From Agelas oroides (Eukaryota; Porifera; Demospongiae; Agelasida; Agelasidae), in NCBI GenBank assembly GCA_949130485.1, contig OX422184.1, positions 17,422,324-17,486,323 of the forward strand: DNA of 64,000 nucleotides, given 5' to 3'. The notes under the pieces are model-generated. The model had not been told where the DNA came from, searched no databases, and was given only the letters and a program-made list of their open reading frames with translations. This document shows positions 10,374 through 20,800 of the stretch, in pieces; the first letter of the stretch is position 1; each line of letters begins with the position of its first letter. Both the position numbers and the translations under genes were made by a program.

Positions 10374-11305
10374 AAATAGAGATGAAAAACAGGATATGGA
10401 ATTGTTACTTGCACCGTGAATGCACAAAGGCATTATTGCAGTGCCACGTGTGCTGGCACCTTTGTTCTCTCACCATGCCTTAATCACTCGAAGCACTGGT
10501 TATAGAATGGAGTTCTCAGAGTGTGACAAATTGAAGTTGCTGGTCCCTTCAAGCTCTCTTATTTTATGTTGTAATATCAACAACACATGAGCTTCCTGAT
10601 GAGAATAACTCATCTGTAGGATTTGCCATGATGCATTTTAGCCTGTAAACACACAGCAGCCTTCTCACTGCACGGCTTTGAAACCAATAACTATGCCAAT
10701 GCTATGAAAGTGGTAAACGCCTTGCTTTAAGTTTTTGCTCAGTGTGAGTAGCTAAATTCACTCAACTATATATTATCCACAATATTATGTAACTGCATTA
10801 AAAATTGGGGAAAATGTAAATGCAACACATTTGATTTCAGGTTGCAAATTGGTTACAGTTTTGTCAAAGGATGATGTAGAGAGCTTTGATGTTAATATTT
10901 CTACATGTTAACATTTCCATTACTATTACTATAATGACTAGCTAGTAGGATTTCTTCCTAGCTCTCAGGTTACTTGGTGTAGACAACTTGAACACAAATT
11001 GATAGTGAAGGTTGTAGTTGCTAAGGATGAGGCTTGCAGTCTGATAAATAGCTTGTACATAGTTCTGGTGCCCATCAGCAAGCATTACCAATCACCAGTA
11101 TATAACCCGTATGACTCATTTATTATTACAAGCCACATCTGCACGTCAGTATTGCCAATGCTGAATACTATGAGTGAGGCTTGTTAGGCTTTATGGCACT
11201 GATCTGGCCTCATGTCATCTCATTAGAAAAATCCCTGCTATATCATGAGTGTGAATGCAAGTGGCTGTGTTTCAGGTTAGCTAAATGCATTATGCAACCC
11301 ATACC
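10374..11305. other. No recognisable gene
   Basis: AT-rich sequence with no supported ORF, exon pair or repeat. Confidence 0.5.
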
Positions 11306-12420
11306 CTACAGGAGGTATGTTCAGATTCCAAATTTGGATGATTTTTGACCTCTCTGTTTCATCCAAAATTGGATGTTTTTGTGTGTTGGTTTAAAAATCA
11401 TCCAATTTTGGATGATTCATGGTGGTTGTTCAGCTATATAGGAACTCAGTGAACTAAAATCATCCAAAAGTGGATGATTTATGTCATCACATTTTGGATG
11501 TTTATTTAATGAGCTCATTAGCATCCAAATATGGATGATTTATGTCATCACATTTTGGATGTTTATTTAATGAGTACATTAGCATTCAAATATGGATGAT
11601 TTATGTCATCACATTCTGGACGTTTATTTAATGAGTACATTAGCATTCAAATATGGATGATTTATGTCATCACATTTTGGACGTTTATTTAATGAGTACA
11701 TTAGCATTCAAATATGGATGATTTATGTCATCACATTTTGGACGTTTATTTAATGAGTACATTAGCATTCAAATATGGATGATTTATGTCATCACATTTT
11801 GGATGTTTATTTAATGAGTACATTAGCATTCAAATATGGATGATTTATGTCATCACATTTTGGATGTTTATTTAATGAGTACATTAACATCCAAAGTAAG
11901 AATGAGTTACAATGTAACCACAAGCAAGAATATATGCAGCAAGTACAGTATATAACATAACATGTTCTATACATGCAGACGTGAGATGTCAAGTTTGTCT
12001 ATTTTGTCTCTATTCTTGATTGCCAGAAATAAAGAAACATGAAAAGAAAAGTTTGCTGGCTTCATGTAGGTCAGCTGGCTCTGCATCCGCTTTAGCCCCG
12101 CATTTGCCTGTTCGTTCATTTGTGAGTTGATGACTCTCTTGTGTCAATTTTCTTGTAGCTGTCAAGGCAATACCCCTTGGAGCATCCAATATGTCCACAT
12201 TTGGATGCTAATGTACTCATTAAATAAACATCCAAAATGTAATGACATAAATCATCCACATTTGGATGATTTTAGTTCACTGAGTTCCTATATAGGGAAC
12301 AACCATCATGAATCATCCAAAATTGGATGATTTTTAAACATCACACAAAAACATCAAATTTTGGCTGAAACAGAGAGGTCAAAAATCATCCACTTTTGGA
12401 AGTTGACCATACCTGCCTAC
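11306..12420. mobile_element. Foldback element with long TIRs and an internal 61-bp tandem array
   Basis: Left (11306 to about 11520) and right (about 12183-12420) ends are inverted copies of each other. Both have a GGTATG terminus, then GTGGATGATTTTTGACCTCTCTGTTTC-like sequence and repeated ATCCAAAATTGGATGAT palindromes. In the left arm a 61-bp segment (GGATGATTTATGTCATCAC...) is expanded to about seven near-identical copies (11479-11890); the right arm has one. The 290-bp centre has no recognised gene. The terminal bases resemble CTACAGGNGGTATG, but I could not define the exact target duplication. Confidence 0.75.
11479..11890. repeat. 61-bp tandem repeat, about 7 copies
   Basis: The unit contains GATTTATGTCATCACATTTT, GTTTATTTAATGAGTACATT and AGCATTCAAATATG. 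Copies differ at only a few positions (for example GGATG versus GGACG). It lies within the left arm of the foldback element. Confidence 0.85.
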
Positions 12421-12604
12421 AGATGAGTAATTCTTAGGTAGCTAGTGATTTTGAGCATAAAATGTCAGTCTGCTAGTCCAGTGTGTAGACTACTATTCCA
12501 TTTCCATTTCCATTTCCATTTCATGCAGTTTCCTTTCAGTTTCCATTTCCATTGTTTCTGCTTTTACCACGTGTTGATGTAGATAGTTCTACAAACCGAT
12601 AAAT

Positions 12605-12845
12605 TTGCTGAAGAAGACTCATCCCTAAGTCGAAATATTGAGATTAAAGTTTGTTTAACCCACTCGCTGTACAGCTATAAGTGTCTACTGCGGAACGCGA
12701 ACTGCCCGACGATGGACACTCCAGCAACTTCACGGAAGCGCCCCGCTTCCTCGCCTCTCACCGCTGAAGCTTGCCAGCCTACCGCTAGTGTCGGGAGCAT
12801 CTCTCCGCCTTGCGTTCTACGCTCGGCCCCCACCCTCCCTTTTAC
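12605..12845. repeat. Dispersed repeat with conserved MDTPATSRKR start (partner 48085-48320, inverted)
   Basis: The segment matches the reverse complement of about 48085-48320. Both copies have AGTCGAAATATTGAGATTA, then a spacer, then an ATG opening MDTPATSRKRPASSPL...EA.QP.ASVGSISPP. Conservation of the frame over about 35 codons suggests the start of a transposon protein, but neither copy continues as a recognisable protein. The region just before it has a GACTCAT...AGTC stem followed by GAAA. Confidence 0.6.
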
Positions 12846-13420
12846 TTCGATGTAAAAGTTGGGAGGGAGCGTTTGCTTGAATATTCAATTCGTTTCGTGT
12901 ATACACCCCCTCCGTCCGTTCCTCGCAATCTCTAATACGATCGCGACGACTGCCGCGGCTTTCTAGAGGAACGGAACCTTCGCTGAACGTGCACTACAGG
13001 AAATAAGCGGCGCTTGTGTTGATGCTAAGCCGAGAGGCATGGAAACAACTTGCATCGTCAGTGGTGACAGGGGATGACACTGCGTAAGTTCGCGTTTCTA
13101 GTGCGAGCAACAAAAACCTTGGCGGTGGCCAGCGAACGAGGCTATAGTAACCGTTTGTGCGTACGTGTTTACGAACGCAATCGACGATGGAGCTAAACCA
13201 AAAGTTCACTAAAAGCATGCCCAGAAGTTGCTATATACGGGGCGTTTACACGAGGGAAAATACTTTTGTAAGAACTTGGGGGTTAAAGAGGGGGAGGGCA
13301 TATATTTACGGTAGATGACATCTTTACATCTGAAGGCAGTAAGCTTTAATATGCACACGCAATAAATCTAACTTAACCACTTTTAATATTTTTGTAACTT
13401 TAAAAACATGTTTTGCTGAA
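12846..13420. other. No recognisable gene
   Basis: Short frames only, no domain or splice support. Confidence 0.5.
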
Positions 13421-14016
13421 ACATCACTGGGTGTCTCTAATCACTGGACTGGAATATGGAATGGAACGGTGAATGTACATAGTTACAGCTAACTCGTGTA
13501 GCTGGCGCTGTTCTTCAAGGTTGAGCTAGCTAATAATTATGTGTCTAGGGCTCTTATCTCACCGCAGAGGCTGTATGAGCAAGTCCAGTGTGTGTTGCCA
13601 GCATTCTTCCTTGTCTGGTATCATGATGCCACGGTCAGAACTCAGGGTCCCGGAGACTAGCTACATGCAGTACCATGCATAGGAGCCACGCTTACTACTG
13701 TTAAGGAAGGCTGCTACTATGGTTGTAAGACCTAGGAGCTAGTGACCGAGGATCGAGGTGCACAGACAAAGACCGAAGTGAAAAGACTGAGGATCGAGCA
13801 CTAATTTCTGCCATCACATTTTTGTCCACAAAGACTATGATTTAATTGGAATAGTTGAGCCCGTTTGGGCCATCACAGGTACATGAGCATGGTAGTAGCT
13901 ATACTAGTACAGCACAGATGTAGTACAGATACAGCACTCGATACAAACTGGGTAATTGAATAATTATAACTACCATGACATGGTTATTGATGGTTAAGGG
14001 GGGCCCAGTTTGGGGG

Positions 14017-14646
14017 TTATAGGGGTCCAGGTTCATGGGGACTTCCACCGTAAACCAGTTCCTTCCTCCTCTGCCACCACTTCCTCAATTCCTCCATAAC
14101 ACACTCATCCACTCTATCTCCCACTTCCCTCTCCAAACTCTTTACACTCCTCCCCAACAGCAGTGCCATCTTTCCCTCATCCCCCACCCTTCCATACTCA
14201 TCTATCCACTCTTGTGTTCCTTCCATCTGCCTTATCTTCTCTAGCAAGTCCTGCCTCTCCCACCTAAACTCCTCGCATCTCACCAGAGTGTTCCACATCC
14301 TCTACTTCGCAACTGTTACACAACACGCACCTTTCATCATCACACATCCTACACCGCTTTTTGTCCTCGAAGAGGCCTGCTGATCCTGTTCTCAGCCTAA
14401 ACCGGAGCCTTACCCCTTCCTGACCTACCAAAGACCTTGTGTACTCCTCCAATCCTGCCTCTTCCTTCACCATCTGATACCACTTCAGGCTACTTTTTCC
14501 TTCTATTTCTTCCATCCAATCCCTGCAGTTTTTCTCATGAACCCTCTCTTTCCATTCCTTTGCTGACCCTGTCTCACTACCTTCCAACCCATACTTCCTT
14601 AACAACAGATCATACTCACTCTGCCAGCTAACACTTCCACAATTAC
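14017..14646 (-). pseudogene. LINE ORF2 C-terminal fragment with Cys/His motif (frameshifted)
   Basis: One minus-strand frame (about 14646-14264) contains WYQMVKEEAGLEEYTRSL, RLRFRLRTGSAGLFEDKKRC and a CRMCDDERCVLCN Cys cluster ending in EVEDVEH. The second frame (14298-14017) continues with LVRCEEFRWERQDLLEKI. This is the usual C-terminal CxxC...HxxxxC arrangement of non-LTR retrotransposon ORF2 proteins, broken by a one-base shift near 14285. No RT catalytic motif is present. The upstream boundary coincides with the hairpin at 14647. Confidence 0.6.
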
Positions 14647-14707
14647 TATAGTCTTGCGAAGCCAGACCCTTGTTTTTTGTTCGAGAGTCTGGCTTTGCAA
14701 GACTACA
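14647..14707. repeat. Palindromic hairpin element
   Basis: TATAGTCTTGCGAAGCCAGAC pairs with GTCTGGCTTTGCAAGACTACA around a CCTTGTTTTTTGTTCGA loop. It is related to the hairpins at 4820 and 30636 and lies at the edge of the LINE fragment. Confidence 0.75.
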
Positions 14708-15136
14708 GTAACAAAGCATCTGATGATGGGCCAGCAACGGTACCATGCTTGGATATAGTGGGCAATGCCGTACTTGCTCATAAAGCTTCTGCAGAGTGGT
14801 AAAAGCACACTAGGTAGTTCAACCCAGACTAAGCAGCGCCAGTTACACGAGTCAGCTATAACTGTGTACGTTCACTGTTCCATTCCATTTTCCATTCCAT
14901 CGTTCCATTCCATATTCCAGTCCAGCGATTAGAGACGCCCAACATCACTATTAAAAGGTCTCGATATTTAATGTACCTTTAGAAGCTGTCAATTGTATCA
15001 CTCTGCCTATGTTTAAAGCACTATGCCTTAATACCACTCTTTTGTAATGTAATAGTATCACTGTGGTTACATATATAGTTATATTAGCTGTTGGCTATTT
15101 GTGTATCCATTGCATCTATACATAAAAAATTTATGT

Positions 15137-15977
15137 ATTACACCCCAAGTTGAAAGAAAAACTAATGAAAAGCCACAAGTGGTGACACAGGATTTTTGCG
15201 AGAAAATTGACCTTTATTTAAACCACTGCTAACCTGAGTTATGACCACGAATGTCCACACTTCAGTGACCAGACACACAACAGTGGCGGATCTAGAAATT
15301 TAGAAAGGGGCGGTTCAGCGCGCCGGAAAATTTTTGTGCTGCCACGCCCACTTTCGGTCACGTGAACGCATTCATACAAAATATAGCTGGAAGGCCGAAC
15401 TGAGGGGTCCGTCACAAAAGAAATCTCGTACACTGTCCGACAGTGTTGTTTTAGTTAACTATAACTTTAACTAAATACATTTTAGTATGACCTTTTCAAA
15501 ATTTAGTTAACCAAAACTACAACTAACTATAGGCCTAACTAAAATATCCAAGAACATACAAGAAGAAACCTGTCAGCAGAAATCCAAACTGAAATCCAGA
15601 AATCCACTCTGAAATCCGAAATCCACGTGACAATATCTCGACTTGCAGGTCTGGAGCCTTGTATATAGATACACTATTAACAAACTACATCTATTAGCTA
15701 ACATTTCCTGGTAGCTAGCAGATTGTTAACTGAGCAGAGCTATACTGAGCTACAAGTCACTTTGACACTTCAGCGAAATGCGCACGTAGCTACTGGCTTG
15801 CTGCAGTGCGGCACATCCCGTGCGTTCACATCGCAACAGCGAGCAATCCCTCACTTTGACACTGGTGGGTGTGGTACTTGTCACGTGACCACTATGTGAT
15901 TAACATAGCTTATGTGCACGTGAAGTGTGAACCACCTGCACCCCAGTCACCGTTTTCTTTCCACTTGGGGTGCGGTT
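15137..15977. mobile_element. Candidate TIR element (ACACCCCAAGT termini)
   Basis: TTACACCCCAAGTTGAAAGAAAAAC at the left is inverted imperfectly at the right as CGTTTTCTTTCCACTTGGGGTGCGGTTAT. A third copy of the terminus is at about 34705-34730. Inside are a CAGTGGCGGATCTAGAAATTT hAT-like end at 15281 and a run of TTTAGTTAACTA motifs related to the element at 49707. No coding sequence is recognised; this is probably a nest of short elements. Confidence 0.4.
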
Positions 15978-16469
15978 ATGCTCGAACAATAATAAAATAA
16001 AAACAACAACGACAACAACAACAGCAACAACAAAACAAAAATAAATAAGCTGAATTGTTACACCTCATTGTCTCCGTTAGACGCCAGTACTGACCCAACA
16101 CTGTCTTTAGCGGAGGCGTTCATAGAGTTGGGTGGGAAGGTGTTGAGAGCGGCCTACAGAGCAACATGGTCCGTTACTAGTTTTTCCGAACCAGGCACAG
16201 AAGCAAAATGTGACGTCTGGCACTGACGTGTGGCAGTTCAGAGACTGAACTCCAACGCCAAGCCGTGCGTGAGATATCGCCGCTACAAATTCAGCTTGCC
16301 TTTTTCTAAGTAGCTAGGCCTACGTTTCTCGGGAAAACTTACGCTAAGCTTTTGAGCGATCAGATCTTATGTAACACTTGGTCCCTGTCAGGCTATAAGC
16401 AACTATCAAGAGGCCAATCATAGTAAAATAGGCCCGTTCTTAGTACAAGGGTATCGTACCTACACTCAC

Positions 16470-16579
16470 CTTTTCTTCTCTGTCATGCACGTGCCAGTAA
16501 GGTGCATAGTGACCATGATCTTGACATCAATTGTCCGAATCAAGCTTCTCTGGTAATGGATCCTTCCAGTACCGACGAT
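16470..16579 (-). CDS. Candidate exon, function unknown
   Basis: The minus strand has a GCATGCAG acceptor, an open 110-bp segment (IVGTGRIHYQRSLIRTIDVK... in the frame that joins the 16914-17015 exon) and a GTGAGT donor. It follows the stop of the ankyrin/death-domain gene, so it would belong to another transcript or an alternative 3' end. No family is recognised. An alternative frame is nearly open, so this may be spurious. Confidence 0.25.
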
Positions 16580-16913
16580 CTGCATGCCAATGACAGTAAG
16601 ACAACAATGACCTGTTACATGCCTTGTGTAGCTACCGGTTCATTTTAGATCTTAATTATGTTATATCTATTCATAGCCCAGACATGCAGTCAAGTCTTAA
16701 GTTTAAGTAGTACAATATGTTGGTCTTGGGGTGTACCCAAAGGACACATTAGAGCCCCCAAGGGGAACGGTGCCCTTTGGACAAGTTCTAGTGAGAACCC
16801 TGCTACATTTGTGACTTCTCGCGACTGTTATTAGAACAGAAACCATGAAGTGTTTCTGAGTAAAGATTTGCATGGTATGAATTATGTGAGATAGAGAGTG
16901 GTTATACACTTAC

Positions 16914-17015
16914 AAAGTAGTCTTGCAGTGTATCTGTAGGAGAAGGGACAAGCCCAAATTCTTGCACTAGCTCCAGAAGTGTGAAGCGACCAATGAAATA
17001 GCAGAGCTGCACTGA
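16914..17015 (-). CDS. Candidate exon, function unknown
   Basis: Between a TTCAG acceptor and a GTAAGT donor, one frame of 102 bp reads SVQLCYFIGRFTLLELVQEF then GLVPSPTDTLQDYF. It is leucine-rich with helix-like composition, and the other two frames are either closed or unprotein-like. If unspliced it would end a few codons later (VSV-stop). No upstream partner exon is apparent between here and the death-domain exon. I do not recognise the family. Confidence 0.35.
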
Positions 17016-17562
17016 CTGAAATGAGAACGAGTACTTCAATCATACTGCTCACTCATTATTCAATTACAACACTTTAGCACTTGTGCAAGCCCAAAGATTT
17101 CAGTTTGTCACCAGACCAGTTTCCTCATAAGAGAGCAATAGGTCTGGGACTTGGGGCCTATGCCTATTCTGTGTATACGTTATCTATGACTACATGACAT
17201 GGTCCGTCGGGCACAGGCTTTCTAATGTTTTCGCTGTTTGTGCTGTTTCAGTTGTTCTTGCTGTTCTGGGTTTTCCATACAGTTCTTGTTACCAGTTAAC
17301 ATATTTTACCTGAAAAAAAAAAAAAAAACTTCATGCGTGAAACAAAATGTCACATTACACAAGCCGTCTTCACTACATTCTAATCTTCCCAAAATGTGGA
17401 CTGGGGAACACTTAAGTCAGACTTAAACGGTCAATGATTAACTCTCAATACTGGGGAACGTTTAAGTCACCTGTAATTAATCTGTTCAAAATGAAGGGGC
17501 AAAAAAGCATGAATACAATTAATACTCTACATAAAAGCAATTTTCAATCACGATCCAAAAGT

Positions 17563-17855
17563 CTAACATTTGACCATGCTAATATCCTTAGCAAGAGCAG
17601 ACAGTCCAATGTCACGGAGGACCTCAACAAGGGTGGCCCATGTCACTGGCTGCTTGCCTTTTCCAGAAAGCCACTGCTGAAGGATTTCTTCGTTGATTCG
17701 TTCCGGATCATTCTGGAACTGATGGGCCATGTTCTTCACCCTTGCTCCTGTTGAGTCTTGTGGTAAGAGGAGGCTTCCAAATGATACGTACTTGATTCCA
17801 ATCTCTTCGGGAATGTTGACCTGCTTCCTGTCAGCACATTTAAACTTCTGCAGCT
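17563..17855 (-). CDS. Terminal exon: death domain
   Basis: The exon opens after a TTTTTTCAG acceptor, in phase with 18557-18635 (joining ...KIPA to ELQKFKC). It encodes IGIKYVSFGSLLLPQDST, then VKNMAHQFQNDPERINEEIL, QQWLSGKGKQPVTWATLVEV and LRDIGLSALAKDI, ending with a stop. The invariant Trp in an LxxWL helix, followed by TWxxLxxxLxxIGLxxLA, is the hallmark of helices 4-6 of death domains. This is the protein-interaction end of the ankyrin protein. Confidence 0.75.
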
Positions 17856-20800
17856 CTGAAAAAGTGGGTGTACCTATGTGGTAAAGAGAAAGTAATGGCA
17901 TTAGTTATAGTAATGCTCATGGTGATAGCCAAGTATCTCAGAATTTGACACCATCACTTAAGGCGGGTAGTAAAGTGTCATCACAGTAGAAAAGGTGCTC
18001 ATGGGTATACACCTACCAAAGAGGGGGACAAATACTCTTTCAGATGTGCATCCATTTATCTATGGAAGAGTAACAAGCACTTCTTGCAAGACTATGAGCA
18101 AAATGCCGTTATTCAAATCTACCATGCATCTGGTGAGCCGATAAGATGTACACTGCATGGTCCAGGAGTAACCAGCTGTCGAACCAAATTCTGGTCGCAC
18201 TCAAGAATGTAATAGCAGCAATCAAAGCATGCATGTAGGGCGAAATTATGCTTCTAGAAATTTACCATCGGAAATTCAATGTCCAACTTGGCAAAGGTAA
18301 GTACAATACAAGGTCTTTTCACTTAGATATATGTAGCACCCCTTACAAACTCTGAGTGTTCTTTCATGGGTAGGTGCTTTCTGTAACACATGAAAAGGAA
18401 AACAGGATAAATTGCTATAGATCGGAAATTTTTCAGCATTAAAAATTTTTCATCGGCACCCTACTACAACGTAAATTAGAAAGATTGGATGTAAACAGTT
18501 AAATGGCTGCATTTTGGCAGCACCATCAAACGATGGCTATCATACCATTGTTGTACCTGCAGGAATTTTCTTTCTCTCTAGATACCCTTGTCCTGAGGCT
18601 GACTGTGTGTCACGACTCCATCCTGTCAGAAGTTTCTGTAACAACAGAAAGTGGGAATAGAATCGCCTAGCCTTGTTCCCAGGCCTCCCCCGTTTCTACC
18701 TTCTGTTTACGTTCACAATAATACACAGGAGCGGAAGACCATTGCTGTGAACGCAAACGGCCTGGGAACGAGGCTAAGAATCGCCATGGAGTTGTGTTCT
18801 GTCTGCTTTGAGCAGAGTTGTAGTATTTGCGGCTTCTTGACAATTGCTTACACTAGAACCATTTCTCTAATAGTTACACATGTTTATAATAATATATATG
18901 TTATTTCTAGCCCGTTACTATGTGGTTGCTATGTAATAGAGTGCATTATATTTCAGATAAAGCCTTGTAGTTTGTATCCCGTGGGCATCAAGTACAGGTA
19001 ACTTTATTTGCCTGGAGTTACGCAGAATTTTTTATGTGCATTCTCAACCGCTCAGCATTGCGATAACAGAATGGGTCGACGACAGCGATGGCCAGTCCGA
19101 GAATAAGCCGCACGGACAAGCCCCAACAAGCCCAAAGAGACGAAAATCAAACCGGTAACGCTCTGTGCTCACGGTGGCTACGAAGCTAGCTTTGAGGCTT
19201 GTTTCGTGGACATAGGATGCCTTGAGAAACATAAATTGTCAACAGCGCTGTTGGAAAACAGCAGAAAGCATCACGGCATAGCCGTCAATTCTCATAAGGC
19301 TTCGCCACTCGGGCCCGTTTCCGGACTGGCTGTCGTCGCCCATCGCAGTGTTGAACAGTTTCAAAGTCGCAGCTACGACAAAAATGGTTGTTACTACAAG
19401 TAACTGAGTACTACCGTACCTGTAAGCTAGCTAGACTACTAGTGCAACCTTCGAAAAACAGCTGCGTTCACAAATAAACACACCGCTGACATAGCAACAC
19501 GTTGAAGCGCATGTGCAAACGGGCTAGAAGCCAGTTATTAACCGCACCCTCGGGCTTTAGTTGATATATAAGCAACACCGCCCTCGGGCGGTGTGCTTAT
19601 ATATCTACTAAAGCCCTCGTGAGCGGTTAATAACTATAACATCAGTAGTCACATTTGGCCCTTCCCCCACTTTAATAGCTAGTTGTGGAGTCTATATCAA
19701 ATGAAGACATGAATAATAAATACTCTATTGGAGCAGGCTTGTGTTTAAGCCATGCTATATAGATTCGTTTCTGTGTTCCCCAGACAAAAGATGTAGTGTA
19801 GTTTTAACTAGAACTAAAACTAAAAGTAACTTTTGTATTGGTATTTTATTTTAGCAATCAGAACTAAAACTATAGTCACTTTCAGTGGGACAAACGAAGC
19901 CTAAACTTAACTCTGTTTACTAAACCCAAAATTAAGATTGTTCATTTTTAGTATGAAAACTTTTTGATCATAAGTTACTAAAGCTGAAACTAAAATAATG
20001 TTGTTTGGTTCACTAAAACTAAAACCAAAATAGAAAACAGTAACTACATAAAAAGACACCAATAATAATTTGTTATGTGATGCATGAACCACAGTAAATG
20101 GAACCTGAATACCAGACATAACTACACAAGGGTGAGTTCAGCACTTAATAAGGTAATGAGGAAGTATGTGAACAAAATGGGGATACCAAGCTCAATATAG
20201 ATTTCTGCTCTGCTCTGAGAGAAAGAGAACCTAGTTGGCACAAAAAATTTTGCAATTTTATACTCACCTGAAAGAAACCAGTTTTCTGAGCTTGGCCAGG
20301 TGGCCGGCGGAGCAGACGCACTACTGCACGATGTCCATAGTTTTTTGCTATGGATATTGCAGTTTCACCATCCTGGTGTGAAGTAAGAAACAGGAAACAT
20401 GAACTCTGTGCCTGACAAGACAGGAATCTGAAGGCATGTCCACCCCCAACCTCTCCAAGGAAACTTTTTGAAAGATTGAGCTAAATGGTTTAGGCAGTTA
20501 CTGTAGTATAGACTACAGAACAGGAAAACCTAATTCTTAAGCAGCTGTTAGTTTGACATTGTGTCCGCACCTACCAAGAAAATGTTATTACAGCAATCTG
20601 CAATCCTGTCAGGACTCGCTATGTTTGCAAAGGTAAAGCTCAAGTAAAAACATTGCAGTATTAACGATACAAAGTATCTTGTACTTGTTTTCAATGCATT
20701 TAAAATAATAAAAAACCAGTGTTAAAACAAATGTGATGTGTGCTGCGTACGTAATGAGCCTTGTAACAAGTCCTTGCTTCTAACAATGAATGGGCATTCT

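Larger units (their letters stand above)
13433..14940. mobile_element. Inverted-repeat-bounded element containing a LINE tail
   Basis: The arm at 13433-13515 (GTCTCTAATCACTGGACTGG, then a GGAATATGGAATGGAAC block, then a GCTGGCGCTG end) is matched by the reverse complement of 14832-14940, which has an expanded GGAATGGAA stretch. The same AATCACTGGACTGGA terminus occurs in the inverted repeat around 30283-31064. The interior carries a degraded LINE C terminus. Confidence 0.6.

Noticed and set aside
10142..10483. Lys-Trp, Glu-Met and Phe-Pro rich ORFs
   Set aside because: They are translations of the (TGGAAA)n microsatellite.
12605..12650. Hammerhead ribozyme (CTGAAGA...GAAA)
   Set aside because: The stem between the two core boxes pairs out of register with the canonical helix II, and no cleavage-site helices are obvious.
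13433..14940. Treating the LINE tail and its inverted-repeat flanks as one autonomous element
   Set aside because: Non-LTR elements do not have TIRs; the LINE tail is more likely cargo or a nested insertion.
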